64,000 bases of DNA from Exiguobacterium sp. s48 (GCF_018617395.1 NZ_JACSKC010000001.1:496001-560000), one strand, 5' to 3'. Shown: positions 38,706-47,775, numbered from the stretch's first letter. Numbers and translations are program-made. Notes: generated by a model not told the origin, from the letters alone.

Positions 38706-39923
38706 ATGGAATGGATGACATTAGAGAACGGTATCCGGATCATCGTCGAACCAATCGAAGGTTCGCTTAGTACTTCGACCGGGGTATTCATAAAAGCAGG
38801 GACACGTACAGAAACATTTGAGAACATCGGCATCAGTCATTTGATTGAACATATGTTATTTAAGGGAACTGCAACGAAAAGCGCAAAAGAGATTGCTTCC
38901 TTTTTCGATGAGCTCGGTGGAAGTGTCAACGCCTTTACCTCGAAGGACCATACGTGCTTTTACGTGAAAACGCTCGATGAACATGCGGTCATGGCGCTCG
39001 ACGTACTGACAGATATGTTGTTTGAGTCGGTACTCGATGAGACAGAACTAGAAAAAGAGAAACGTGTTGTCGTGGAAGAAATCAAAATGTATGAGGATAC
39101 GCCAGAAGACCTCGTACATGAATTATTGGCCGTTGCGGCGTATCGTGACGATATCCTCGCTCAACCGATTCTAGGGACGGAGGAGAGTGTCAACCGATTG
39201 ACACGCGACCAGCTCGTCGACTATTTAAAAGAACGATATGTGGCTGAAGAAATCGTTGTCTCCATCGCAGGACATGTCTCTGAAGATTTGGTGGAGGAAG
39301 TCAAACAAAGGTTTGCCCACATCCCTTCTAGGGAATCGTCGAAAGAAATCAATCAACCGGAACTGTTCCATGACACATTGACGAAACATAAGGAAACGGA
39401 ACAAGCGCATCTCTGCTGGAACTACGAAGCGATTCCGGCGACGGACGATCGATTGCCTCATTTGGCATTGATGAACAACGCAATCGGCGCGACGATGTCT
39501 TCGCGTTTGTTCCAGTCCATCCGTGAAGAAGAGGGCTTGGCTTATTCCATTTACTCCTATTACACGACGTTTTCCGATCACGGTACGTTTACCATATACG
39601 TCGGTACGTCGCCGGATACGTTGGAACAAGTCGAAGTCATCCTAGAGAGAGAGATGAAGCGACTTGTCGCCGACGGTTTGACTGCTGAGGAAGTAGACAA
39701 AGGCAAGCGACAATTGAAAGGGTCGATCGCTCTTGGGAATGAAAGTTCGAGTGCCCGTATGAACCGGAACGGACGGAACTTGCTACTTCTCGATGAAGTC
39801 GAGCCGATAGAACAAGTGATTGCGAAAGTAGAACGGATTGAACGCGATGAGGTCAATGCATTGATTCGTGAGGTGTTGAGCCATCGCCCAGCGAAGTCAT
39901 ACGTCCTCCCAAACGAAGCGTGA
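38706..39923 (+). CDS. mlpA: M16 family zinc peptidase (MlpA/YmxG-like)
   Basis: A 405-residue M16 (pitrilysin-family) metallopeptidase. The inverted zinc motif HLIEH lies near residues 46-50 (ISHLIEHMLFKGT), with the third ligand expected in the ELEKEKRVVVEEI helix. In B. subtilis mlpA also follows the pnp region and affects expression of extracellular protease. The natural substrate is unclear. ATG 38706 is preceded by AGGAG. ylxY, which lies between pnp and mlpA in Bacillus, is absent. Confidence 0.9.
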   Translation: MEWMTLENGIRIIVEPIEGSLSTSTGVFIKAGTRTETFENIGISHLIEHMLFKGTATKSAKEIASFFDELGGSVNAFTSKDHTCFYVKTLDEHAVMALDVLTDMLFESVLDETELEKEKRVVVEEIKMYEDTPEDLVHELLAVAAYRDDILAQPILGTEESVNRLTRDQLVDYLKERYVAEEIVVSIAGHVSEDLVEEVKQRFAHIPSRESSKEINQPELFHDTLTKHKETEQAHLCWNYEAIPATDDRLPHLALMNNAIGATMSSRLFQSIREEEGLAYSIYSYYTTFSDHGTFTIYVGTSPDTLEQVEVILEREMKRLVADGLTAEEVDKGKRQLKGSIALGNESSSARMNRNGRNLLLLDEVEPIEQVIAKVERIERDEVNALIREVLSHRPAKSYVLPNEA

Positions 39924-39924
39924 C

Positions 39925-39953
39925 TTGAAACCGAATTGTAAGTTCTCTACACT
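39925..39953 (+). promoter_or_regulatory. Promoter of the murE-fem-M15 operon
   Basis: TTGAAA (39925-39930) and TACACT (39948-39953) are spaced by 17 bases, immediately after the mlpA stop. Transcript start near 39960. This gives the cell-wall module its own promoter. Confidence 0.65.
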
Positions 39954-40007
39954 GATTAAGAGGTATTCTTTAGTTTGGATAGGATACAGGTGAAAGAAGG
40001 GAAAGAC

Positions 40008-41468
40008 TTGAACTTAACGGATTTAGTGAAGACGATACAATTAATTAATCAACCAAATCTAGAAGGCATCGTCGTGACGCATGTGACGACGGACTCGCGA
40101 GAAGTTGTGCCGGGAACGCTGTTTGTCGCCATCAAAGGCTATACGGTGGATGGGCATGAATATGCGGCGCAAGCGGTAGAGCGAGGCGCGGTGGCAGTCG
40201 TTAGCGAACGACCGCTCGACCTGTCAGTGCCAAACCTGATTGTGCGAGATAGCTCGCGTTCAATTGGGTTATTGGCTTCGGCCTTTTATGCATATCCTTC
40301 GGAACAGATGCGACTATTCGGAATTACGGGGACGAATGGAAAAACGACGACGACGACGATTTTACGTGACGTCCTCGATGTTCTCGGTCATTCGACAGGA
40401 TTGATTGGGACCGTCGAGGTACGGATCAACGACAAAATCGTCCCGAGTAAAAATACGACGCCTCAAAGTTCGGAACTTCAACAGTTGTTGGCGCAAATGC
40501 GCGACGAAGGCGTGACAGATGTGATGATGGAAGTGTCGTCACACGGTCTCGAGCTCGGACGTGTCATCGGAACGGATTTCGACATCGTTGGATTCACGAA
40601 CTTGACGCACGATCATCTAGATTTTCATGGGACGTTTGAAAACTATGCACGCGCAAAAGGGTTATTGTTTGCTCAACTTGGTCAAATGGCCTCGCGTGGG
40701 AAGGTAGCTGTTTTGAACGCGGATGATGCACAAACGCCTCTTTATGAGATGATGACAGGTGCGAAAGTATTAACTTATGGGATTGATACGCAAGCAGACT
40801 TGATGGCAACGGACATTGAACAGACGTTGTCTCAGACTAGCTTTACGTTAAATTACCAAGGTACGAAACTTCCGGTGACGGTTCAGTTCATCGGTCGTTT
40901 CAACGTGTACAATTTGTTGCTTGCGACCGGGTGTCTTCTCGCTGCAGGGTATTCATTAGATCGCATCGCTAAAGCGCTTGAAGTGATTCATCCTGCTAAG
41001 GGGCGGATGCAACGCTTGGATGTTCCAGGTTATAACGTATATGCCGATTATGCCCATACACCCGATGGCATCGAACAATGTTTAAAATCACTCGTCGGTG
41101 TACCGAAAGAGAAGATCGTCTTTTTAATCGGTACCGGCGGAAACCGTGACGTGACGAAACGTCCGGCGATGGGAGAGATGGCGTCGACCTACGCTGGTAC
41201 GGTCATCGTCACAACGGACGACCCGCGCTTTGAAGCGTATGAGTCCATCACAAAAGGGATTGCGTCCGGAATGACCCATGACAACTTTGTTGAGATTGGA
41301 GATCGTGAAGAAGCGGTTCGATACGCAGCGACCTTGGCCAAACCGGATAATATTATCGTGTTGGCTGGAAAAGGGCACGAGAAGTATCAAATTATCGGAA
41401 ATGAAAAAATGCCGCTCGACGAAGAGGCGATTGTTCGAGCGACCATTTTGAATACGGAGGAAGCTTGA
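40008..41468 (+). CDS. murE: UDP-N-acetylmuramyl-tripeptide synthetase (MurE ligase)
   Basis: A 486-residue Mur ligase adding the third amino acid to UDP-MurNAc-L-Ala-D-Glu in the cytoplasm. The ATP loop is GTNGKTTTT (108-116), the carbamylated Lys is K217 (YARAKGLLF), and GKGHEKYQI (455-463) is the MurE-specific C-terminal motif. The substrate-selecting motif reads DDPR (404-407) rather than the DNPR of classic diaminopimelate enzymes. TTG 40008 was chosen (AGAAGGG six bases upstream) over TTG 39975. The downstream Fem transferase suggests a diamino acid that carries a bridge, probably L-Lys; this is inference. MurE is usually in the dcw cluster; whether another copy exists cannot be seen here. 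Confidence 0.92.
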   Translation: MNLTDLVKTIQLINQPNLEGIVVTHVTTDSREVVPGTLFVAIKGYTVDGHEYAAQAVERGAVAVVSERPLDLSVPNLIVRDSSRSIGLLASAFYAYPSEQMRLFGITGTNGKTTTTTILRDVLDVLGHSTGLIGTVEVRINDKIVPSKNTTPQSSELQQLLAQMRDEGVTDVMMEVSSHGLELGRVIGTDFDIVGFTNLTHDHLDFHGTFENYARAKGLLFAQLGQMASRGKVAVLNADDAQTPLYEMMTGAKVLTYGIDTQADLMATDIEQTLSQTSFTLNYQGTKLPVTVQFIGRFNVYNLLLATGCLLAAGYSLDRIAKALEVIHPAKGRMQRLDVPGYNVYADYAHTPDGIEQCLKSLVGVPKEKIVFLIGTGGNRDVTKRPAMGEMASTYAGTVIVTTDDPRFEAYESITKGIASGMTHDNFVEIGDREEAVRYAATLAKPDNIIVLAGKGHEKYQIIGNEKMPLDEEAIVRATILNTEEA

Positions 41469-41471
41469 TTT

Positions 41472-42725
41472 ATGGCAGTACAACCAATTACGTTGACAAG
41501 AACAGAACATGATGAATTCGTCAAGACACATGATCGTGGCGACCTCTTACAACTGTCTAGTTGGGGAGATGTGAAGCGACAGAATGGATGGACATCAGAA
41601 CGTGTCGCAGTAGGACGCGATGGGGTGACGACTGGTGCGGCATTGCTGTTATTCAAGCGCGTCCCGAAACTCCCATACACATTGTGCTATGCGCCACGAG
41701 GGTTTGTCGTTGATTATGACGACTTGGCATCGTTACAGGAACTTGTGAATGAAGCGAAGCGTGTTGCGACAGCACAGAAAGCCATCGTGATTAAAATTGA
41801 TCCGAACATCGACCGTGATGAGTTACCAGGCCTATTGACTGAAATGGATGTCCTAGGGTTCACACATAAAGGGTACGGTGGTGGCTTTGACTACGCTCAA
41901 CCTCGGTTCACCATGGAAACGGATTTACGACCAAGTGAAAAAGAGATTTTTGCGAAGTTTCATCATAAGTTCCGTTACAATGTTCGCTTAGCGGAGAAAA
42001 AAGGGATTGTTTGTTCAGAAGTTGGTCGTGACGGGCTCAAAACATTTGCCGATTTGATGAAAGTGACAGGCGAGCGTGATGGCTTTGCCATTCGAGGGCT
42101 TGATTATTTTGAGAATCTATATGACTGTCTCCAACCGGGGGATGCTCGTCTATTTTTGACAAAACTTGAACCTAAAATTGCGCTTGAGCAACAGCAAGCA
42201 ACGCTTGAGAAAGCAAAAAAAGAGTTGGAGAAAATTGAACGTGGGCTAGAAAAGGAGACGATTGAAAAGAAACGAACGAGTCTTTTAAATCGTAAAGAGC
42301 AGACAGAGGCCCAAATTCAAAAAGCAGAACAGGCCTTGCCTGAACTCGTCGAACTCGATCAGACTTATCCGAACGGTTTAGTGTTGTCTGGCGGACTGCT
42401 GACGCTCGCCGGACGACGCTCGTACTACTTATACGGAGCCTCATCGAATGAGTTCCGCGAATTTATGCCGAACCATTTGATGCAGTGGACGATGATGAAA
42501 GCTGCAAAAGAAAGCGGAGCCGAGCGTTATGATTTCGGAGGAGTTTCTGGAAGCACGGAACCGGATGATGAATATGCGGGTCTGTACGCGTTCAAGTCCG
42601 GATGGGGCAGTGACATGATTGAAAAAGTTGGAGAATTTGACCTCGTATTAAACCGTCCTTTGTACATGGCGCTTGAAAAAGGATTGCCCATCCTTAAAGG
42701 TTTGCGTAAACGGTTTAGAAGATGA
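41472..42725 (+). CDS. FemA/B/X-family aminoacyl transferase (peptidoglycan bridge)
   Basis: A 417-residue FemABX protein: two GNAT-like halves, with LLQLSSWGDVKRQNGWTSERVAV at the N-terminus (first part LLQLSSWGDVK) and the conserved PKLPYTLCYAPRGFVVDY. KFHHKFRYNVRLAEKKG is in the middle and RYDFGGVSGS near the C-terminus. A long helical coiled coil with many Lys/Glu lies at about 235-300, like the tRNA-contacting arms of FemA. Such enzymes use aminoacyl-tRNA to add bridge amino acids to the third-position Lys of lipid II. Starting three bases after the murE stop, it probably acts in the same pathway. Which amino acid it adds cannot be read from sequence. Confidence 0.88.
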   Translation: MAVQPITLTRTEHDEFVKTHDRGDLLQLSSWGDVKRQNGWTSERVAVGRDGVTTGAALLLFKRVPKLPYTLCYAPRGFVVDYDDLASLQELVNEAKRVATAQKAIVIKIDPNIDRDELPGLLTEMDVLGFTHKGYGGGFDYAQPRFTMETDLRPSEKEIFAKFHHKFRYNVRLAEKKGIVCSEVGRDGLKTFADLMKVTGERDGFAIRGLDYFENLYDCLQPGDARLFLTKLEPKIALEQQQATLEKAKKELEKIERGLEKETIEKKRTSLLNRKEQTEAQIQKAEQALPELVELDQTYPNGLVLSGGLLTLAGRRSYYLYGASSNEFREFMPNHLMQWTMMKAAKESGAERYDFGGVSGSTEPDDEYAGLYAFKSGWGSDMIEKVGEFDLVLNRPLYMALEKGLPILKGLRKRFRR

Positions 42726-43375
42726 GATGGACAGGCGTGTTATCACTTGCGATGGTCGCCTTTCTAATCGGTATTACACTCGCTTACTTTTATATGCGGC
42801 CCGGGCCCGTACCATGGGTGGATGAACCGACGTTTGAAGCGGATATGTGTGTTCGTGATGTCGAAGCGGAAAACGCGATCTTGGCAAAGACGAAGATTGA
42901 ATTTGATCAGTTGCATCCAGAGGTTGTCAATCGAGGTGTTTCATTTGTACGATTGGCCCATTCATGCTTGGACTTAGAAGTGCGACTCACATCAGGATAT
43001 CGTTCGGCCAAAGAGCAAAATGCCCTGTACGCCCAAGGAAGGTCTAAACCTGGACAAGTCGTGACGAATGCGAAAGCGGGACAAAGCTACCACAACTACG
43101 GGCTAGCCGTCGATTTCGTCATCATCCATAACAACAAAGCGGATTATGATTTAAACGCTGACCGTAATCGCAATGATGTACCAGACTGGCAAGAGCTCGG
43201 TGAGTTGGGGAAAGCCCTCGGTTTTGAATGGGGAGGCGATTGGAACTCATTTCCTGATTATCCTCACCTTCAAATGGACTTCGGTTTATCACTTCGACAG
43301 CTGAATGCAGGGAAACGTCCCGACCAAGATGCGACCATGCCGCTTGCCGATACACTAAAACCTCTACTAGATTGA
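42722..43375 (+). CDS. Membrane-anchored M15-family peptidoglycan peptidase (CwlK/VanY-like)
   Basis: A 217-residue protein with an N-terminal membrane anchor (about 5-25) and an extracellular M15 peptidase domain. The zinc motif is S-Y-H124-N-Y-G-L-A-V-D131 and the third ligand is H182 (DYPHLQMDF). The segment LGFEWGGDWNSFPDYPHLQ resembles CwlK and phage L-Ala-D-Glu endopeptidases more than VanY carboxypeptidases. A loop of Asp/Asn alternation (about 141-155, DYDLNADRNRNDVPD) may bind calcium, as in related enzymes. The start overlaps the fem stop (ATGA), so synthesis and trimming genes are coupled. Confidence 0.83.
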   Translation: MRWTGVLSLAMVAFLIGITLAYFYMRPGPVPWVDEPTFEADMCVRDVEAENAILAKTKIEFDQLHPEVVNRGVSFVRLAHSCLDLEVRLTSGYRSAKEQNALYAQGRSKPGQVVTNAKAGQSYHNYGLAVDFVIIHNNKADYDLNADRNRNDVPDWQELGELGKALGFEWGGDWNSFPDYPHLQMDFGLSLRQLNAGKRPDQDATMPLADTLKPLLD

Positions 43376-43384
43376 ACGGAAATG

Positions 43385-43413
43385 TTGGCAATGAAGCCGT
43401 TTTCCGCTACAAT
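43385..43413 (+). promoter_or_regulatory. Promoter of the RNase J gene
   Basis: TTGGCA (43385-43390) and TACAAT (43408-43413) are spaced by exactly 17 bases. Transcript start near 43420, about 50 bases before the start codon. Confidence 0.72.
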
Positions 43414-43469
43414 ATTCAGTAGCGATAAGGGACGAAACAGAATATGAAACAATTAGGAGGTTTTTGTTA

Positions 43470-45137
43470 GTGTCAAAAAAGAAGACAGAGAATATTAGCG
43501 TCTTTGCGCTTGGAGGCGTAGGCGAAATCGGGAAGAACATGTACGTCGTGGAGCTAGACGACGACATCTTCGTCATCGATGCCGGTCTCATGTTTCCAGG
43601 CGATGAGATGCTCGGGATTGATATCGTCATCCCAGACATCACGTATTTAAAAGAAAATAAAGATCGCGTACGAGCGATTTTCATCACGCATGGTCACGAA
43701 GACCATATCGGTGGACTCAGCTACGTCTTACGTGACTTGAAACATGTTCCTGTGTACGGAACGAAATTAACGCTCGGGTTAATTGAATTGAAATTAAAAG
43801 AGGCCGGTTTGTTGAAAGAAGTCGACCTTCGTATGATTGATGCCAAAACGAAATTGACTATCGCTGATCATCTCATCACGTTTTTCCGCGTCAATCACTC
43901 GATTCCCGACTGTGTCGGCGTCTGTATTCAAACGTCTCAAGGTGCGATCGTCCATACCGGAGATTTCAAGTTTGATTACACGCCTGTCGATGGTAAACAA
44001 TCCGACTTCAATAAGTTAGCGGCAATCGGACAACGTGGTGTTCTTGCGCTCCTTTCGGATTCGACAAATGCTGAGCGACCGGGTCAAACCGGCTCTGAGT
44101 CGATTGTTGGAGCAGAATTGAACGATGTGATCTATCAAGCCGAAGGTCGTGTCATCGTGGCATCGTTCGCATCGAACGTGCATCGCCTCCAGCAAGTATT
44201 TGCGGCGGCGGAAGCGAATGATCGTAAAGTCGCGGTCGTGGGTCGTAGTATGGTCAACATCGTCGAAGTCGCGCAGAAGTTGAACTACTTACGCTTCAAG
44301 GCGAAGACACTCGTTGAATTGTCGCAAGTGAACCGTCTTCCGGACAACAAAGTCGTCATTTTAACGACTGGCTCACAAGGGGAACCGATGGCGGCATTGA
44401 CACGTATGGCTCGTAACGCCCATAAACAAGTCAACATTCGTTTGAACGACACGGTCGTCATCGCAGCGACACCGATTCCAGGAAATGAGAAGTCGGTTTC
44501 AAAAACGATTGACCTTCTGTTCCGTTCTGGGGCGAACGTCATTTACAATCAACGTAAAGTTCACGTATCTGGACATGGTTCGGCTGAAGAATTGAAACTG
44601 ATGCTCAACCTCGTCAAACCGAAATACTTCTTACCGATTCACGGTGAATATCGAATGCAAATGGCGCACTCGAAACTTGCAGAGCAAGTAGGTGTTAAGC
44701 CAAACAACATCTTTATCGTGGAAAAAGGAGATGTCGTTGAATTTACCGGTCGTAAGGCACGCATGAGCCGGAAAGTTCCTGCCGGTAACGTGTTGATTGA
44801 CGGAATCGGTGTTGGTGACGTTGGAAACATCGTTCTTCGCGACCGTCGCTTGTTGTCACAAGATGGGGTCGTCCTTTGCGTCGTCACGTTGAACCGGAAA
44901 CAGAAGAAATTGATTTCAGGACCTGAACTCATTTCACGCGGGTTCGTGTATATGCGTGAATCCGAAGAGATGATTTCAGAGGCTAACCGTATTGTCACGA
45001 AACAGATTGAGAAGAGTCTGCAAGCTGGCAGTGATTGGACCGAGTTGAAATCAAATATCCGCGAGCGACTAAGCGTCTTCTTGTTTGAACAGACGAAGCG
45101 TCGTCCGATGATCTTGCCGATCATCATGGAGATTTAA
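43470..45137 (+). CDS. rnjB: Ribonuclease J (at the rnjB locus)
   Basis: A 555-residue metallo-beta-lactamase/beta-CASP ribonuclease with endonuclease and 5'-3' exonuclease family activities. The metal motif is complete (THGHEDHIGG), as are HTGDFKFD and the beta-CASP VHVSGHGSAEEL. GTG 43470 is preferred over TTG 43464, since AGGAGG at 43455-43460 leaves 9 bases. The position before ftsK/spoIIIE matches B. subtilis rnjB, as does IPDCVGV..TSQGAIVHTGDFKFD. The intact HxHxDH motif is more like J1, so an active enzyme is expected. Confidence 0.9.
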   Translation: MSKKKTENISVFALGGVGEIGKNMYVVELDDDIFVIDAGLMFPGDEMLGIDIVIPDITYLKENKDRVRAIFITHGHEDHIGGLSYVLRDLKHVPVYGTKLTLGLIELKLKEAGLLKEVDLRMIDAKTKLTIADHLITFFRVNHSIPDCVGVCIQTSQGAIVHTGDFKFDYTPVDGKQSDFNKLAAIGQRGVLALLSDSTNAERPGQTGSESIVGAELNDVIYQAEGRVIVASFASNVHRLQQVFAAAEANDRKVAVVGRSMVNIVEVAQKLNYLRFKAKTLVELSQVNRLPDNKVVILTTGSQGEPMAALTRMARNAHKQVNIRLNDTVVIAATPIPGNEKSVSKTIDLLFRSGANVIYNQRKVHVSGHGSAEELKLMLNLVKPKYFLPIHGEYRMQMAHSKLAEQVGVKPNNIFIVEKGDVVEFTGRKARMSRKVPAGNVLIDGIGVGDVGNIVLRDRRLLSQDGVVLCVVTLNRKQKKLISGPELISRGFVYMRESEEMISEANRIVTKQIEKSLQAGSDWTELKSNIRERLSVFLFEQTKRRPMILPIIMEI

Positions 45138-45151
45138 TGATATGTGAGTGA

Positions 45152-45187
45152 GGCAAAAGTCATCTGACTTTTGCCTTCTTTTTTTAG
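45152..45187 (+). terminator. Intrinsic terminator after rnjB
   Basis: GGCAAAAGTCA (45152-45162) pairs perfectly with TGACTTTTGCC (45165-45175), followed by TTCTTTTTTT. The ftsK ribosome-binding site AGGAGG begins almost at once (45187-45192), so ftsK may be read by read-through. Confidence 0.85.
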
Positions 45188-45198
45188 GAGGAACTGAA

Positions 45199-47406
45199 GT
45201 GGCTCAAAAAACAAGAAAAACTCCCGTGAAGCGAAAGCGACCGGCAACGCGAAATACGAGAAAACGGAAATCACAACCGATTGCGCCACGTACATATGGA
45301 TGGGGGTTATTTATTCTCGCCATCGTCGCATTCGTATTTGCCTCATTTGACTTAGGCTGGATCGGTCAACAGTTATCGATACTTTCTGATTACATATTTG
45401 GAGGATGGGGTGCGCTGACCTATTTGATGACAGCCATCCTATTATGGATTTTCCTCAATCCGATGAGGCCGATGCAACGAGCAGGACTACTCGCGATGTT
45501 CATCTCATTTTTATTGTTTGGTGACTTACTTTGGGGAGAGGAGCGCGGTGGCATCAATGGTGCCATCTATGAGTTGAATCAGTACTTGTTCTCAGACTTC
45601 GGAATCGTTTTTGTCGGTGTCGTTTGTTTAATTGTCGGTGTCTCCCTTTATATACCCACGATATGGGGGACGCTATATAAACGTATGCAAGAATCCGTCA
45701 TCGCTATAAAAAATGAGTGGCAATCGCGACCGAAATCCGAGAAAAAGGTTACGTCGACTCAATCGAAAAAGACGGCCAAAACCCCTAAATCGACCGAATC
45801 AAAAGCAGAACCTGTATCAGAAGCGGAGTCGGATATGGATGCGGTAACGATGCATGACATTCCGATCGTTGGCTTTAGCGAAAAAGTGGTTGCGGAGAAG
45901 CGTGCTGTTGAAACAGAAACAATCGAGTCCGTTGATTCGGAAGGAGATACTTCGATTTCGACTGAAGAGATGATGATGACGGCAGCTCAAAATGTTTCAG
46001 ACACATATGAACTACCACCGTTCTCAAATTTGAAAGAACCAGTCATTACGGATTTATCTGGCGAAAATGCACGTCTAAAAGAAAATGCATCAAAGCTGGT
46101 AAAAACCCTTAAATCATTCGGTGTCGGTGTAAAAGTGTTAAAAATTCACCTCGGACCCACCGTCACAAAATATGAATTACAACCGGATATCGGTGTGAAG
46201 GTCAGTCGCATCACTTCGCTAAGTGACGATTTGGCACTTGCACTCGCTGCAAAAGATATTCGGATTGAAGCACCGATTCCCGGGAAAGCAGCAATCGGAA
46301 TCGAGGTACCAAACCAAGAAGTAGCGCCTGTATGTCTACGTGAAGTACTTGAAGCCGATCCGGTCAAACAAGATGATTCCAAACTGCTCGTCGCCCTCGG
46401 TCGCAGTATCAGTGGAGAAACGGTCGGGATTTCGCTCAATAAAATGCCTCACTTGCTTGTGGCGGGATCGACAGGGTCAGGAAAATCCGTCTGTATCAAC
46501 GGCATGATCGTCTCCCTCTTGATGCGTTCTCGACCAGATGAGGTCCGACTCATGATGATTGACCCGAAAATGGTCGAGTTAAATGTGTACAACGGGGTAC
46601 CGCATTTATTGACCCCTGTCGTCACGGATCCTAAAAAAGCAGCGCAGGCACTGAAACAAGTCGTTGCCGAGATGGAGAGACGGTATGAGTTGTTCAGTCG
46701 ATACGGCGTTCGAAACATTGAAGGATACAATGAACTCGTCGATCAATCCGACGACGAGGATGCAAAACGGCTACCGTTTATCGTCGTCATCGTGGATGAG
46801 TTGGCAGATTTGATGATGGTCGCATCAAATGACGTAGAGGATGCAATCATGCGTCTCGCACAAATGGCACGAGCTGCAGGTATTCACATGGTTCTTGCTA
46901 CACAACGTCCGTCTGTCGACGTCATCACCGGTGTCATCAAAGCGAATATTCCGTCACGAATCGCATTCGCCGTCTCATCGCAAACGGATTCACGAACGAT
47001 TCTCGACGGTGGAGGGGCGGAGAAACTGCTCGGTCGAGGAGATATGCTGATGCTTGCGAACGGAATGAACAAACCGGTCCGGGTCCAAGGAGCGTTTGTA
47101 TCTGACCAGGAAGTCGAAACAGTCGTCAACCATGTCATTGCCCAACAACGTGCGCAATATGTGGAGGCGATGATGCCAAAAGAAGAAGAAGTAACAACAA
47201 TCGACTCTGATGATTCATTGTTCGGAGAAGTCGTACAATTCATCATGACACAAGAAACGGCATCGACATCGATGATTCAACGGAGATTCCGAATTGGTTA
47301 TAATCGGGCGGCACGTTTGATTGACTCCCTTGAGGAAGCGGGATACGTTGGTCCATCAGAAGGCTCGAAACCGAGGAAAGTGCTCATTCAAGATCAAGAA
47401 GGATAA
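45199..47406 (+). CDS. ftsK: FtsK/SpoIIIE-family DNA translocase
   Basis: A 735-residue septal DNA translocase. A basic N-terminus ([20 protein letters not shown]) is followed by four membrane helices (about 35-175) and an acidic linker (about 200-300). The motor domain has Walker [15 protein letters not shown] and Walker [14 protein letters not shown]. The C-terminal winged-helix gamma domain (about 670-735) reads polar DNA motifs ([20 protein letters not shown]). GTG 45199 was chosen because AGGAGG precedes it; the longer frame starts before the terminator. In a non-sporulating host it would serve chromosome clearing at division, so FtsK is used instead of SpoIIIE. Confidence 0.94.
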   Translation: MAQKTRKTPVKRKRPATRNTRKRKSQPIAPRTYGWGLFILAIVAFVFASFDLGWIGQQLSILSDYIFGGWGALTYLMTAILLWIFLNPMRPMQRAGLLAMFISFLLFGDLLWGEERGGINGAIYELNQYLFSDFGIVFVGVVCLIVGVSLYIPTIWGTLYKRMQESVIAIKNEWQSRPKSEKKVTSTQSKKTAKTPKSTESKAEPVSEAESDMDAVTMHDIPIVGFSEKVVAEKRAVETETIESVDSEGDTSISTEEMMMTAAQNVSDTYELPPFSNLKEPVITDLSGENARLKENASKLVKTLKSFGVGVKVLKIHLGPTVTKYELQPDIGVKVSRITSLSDDLALALAAKDIRIEAPIPGKAAIGIEVPNQEVAPVCLREVLEADPVKQDDSKLLVALGRSISGETVGISLNKMPHLLVAGSTGSGKSVCINGMIVSLLMRSRPDEVRLMMIDPKMVELNVYNGVPHLLTPVVTDPKKAAQALKQVVAEMERRYELFSRYGVRNIEGYNELVDQSDDEDAKRLPFIVVIVDELADLMMVASNDVEDAIMRLAQMARAAGIHMVLATQRPSVDVITGVIKANIPSRIAFAVSSQTDSRTILDGGGAEKLLGRGDMLMLANGMNKPVRVQGAFVSDQEVETVVNHVIAQQRAQYVEAMMPKEEEVTTIDSDDSLFGEVVQFIMTQETASTSMIQRRFRIGYNRAARLIDSLEEAGYVGPSEGSKPRKVLIQDQEG

Positions 47407-47409
47407 TTG

Positions 47410-47456
47410 AAAAAAGCGAACGATTATATATCGATATATATAATCGTTCGCTTTTT
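47410..47456 (+). terminator. Long palindromic terminator after ftsK (could act both ways)
   Basis: A near-perfect palindrome: AAAAAGCGAACGATTATA (from 47411) mirrors TATAATCGTTCGCTTTTT (to 47455), centred on TATCGATA. Each arm is about 22 bases with essentially no unpaired loop, and A and T tracts lie outside. It should end ftsK transcripts. Confidence 0.88.
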
Positions 47457-47576
47457 ATTTACTTTTAAAGATTGTGGTAATATTCGCTCTAATCTGAGAG
47501 GTTCGCTATAATATAAATGTAATATAGCACATATGACCTATATATCAAATTGGTACATACAATTAAAAAGTGCTGA

Positions 47577-47609
47577 AACGCTTACATTTTTTAATAACGT
47601 TTACATTTT
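47577..47609 (+). repeat. Paired direct repeat AACGYTTACATTTT
   Basis: Copy one is AACGCTTACATTTT (47577-47590) and copy two AACGTTTACATTTT (47596-47609), 13 of 14 bases identical and 19 bases apart, roughly two helical turns. Each resembles the right half of a CcpA cre site but the left halves are poor. They could be paired binding sites. Confidence 0.55.
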
Positions 47610-47709
47610 ACAAAAGTTTTTCAATTGCGGTTAGAAAGGGTAAAATGGACTCAGAGGTACGGTTCAAGCGAAAAACAAAAAATATTTCCTTGATTCCGAA
47701 CAAAAACTA

Positions 47710-47738
47710 TTGCGTTCTAATTCTTGAATCCCTATACT
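47710..47738 (+). promoter_or_regulatory. Promoter of the GntR-family gene
   Basis: TTGCGT (47710-47715) and TATACT (47733-47738) are spaced by 17 bases. Transcript start near 47745, giving a leader of about 64 bases. Confidence 0.65.
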
Positions 47739-47763
47739 TAATATTGGCAAGGACATTCATACG

Positions 47764-47775
47764 TCAGATGTCTGA
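47764..47775 (+). promoter_or_regulatory. Candidate GntR operator (inverted repeat)
   Basis: TCAGA-TG-TCTGA is a perfect inverted repeat about 20 bases downstream of the predicted transcript start. GntR/HutC regulators often bind short palindromes of this size at their own promoters, so autoregulation is plausible but unproven. Confidence 0.4.

Noticed and set aside
45148-45198. Upstream extension of ftsK from 45148
   Set aside because: It runs through the rnjB terminator, and AGGAGG sits right before GTG 45199.
47410-47456. Palindrome next to ftsK as a chromosome dimer resolution (dif) site
   Set aside because: It lacks the XerC/XerD 11-6-11 layout and the Bacillus dif core as I know it, and it has the arms, T tract and position of a terminator.
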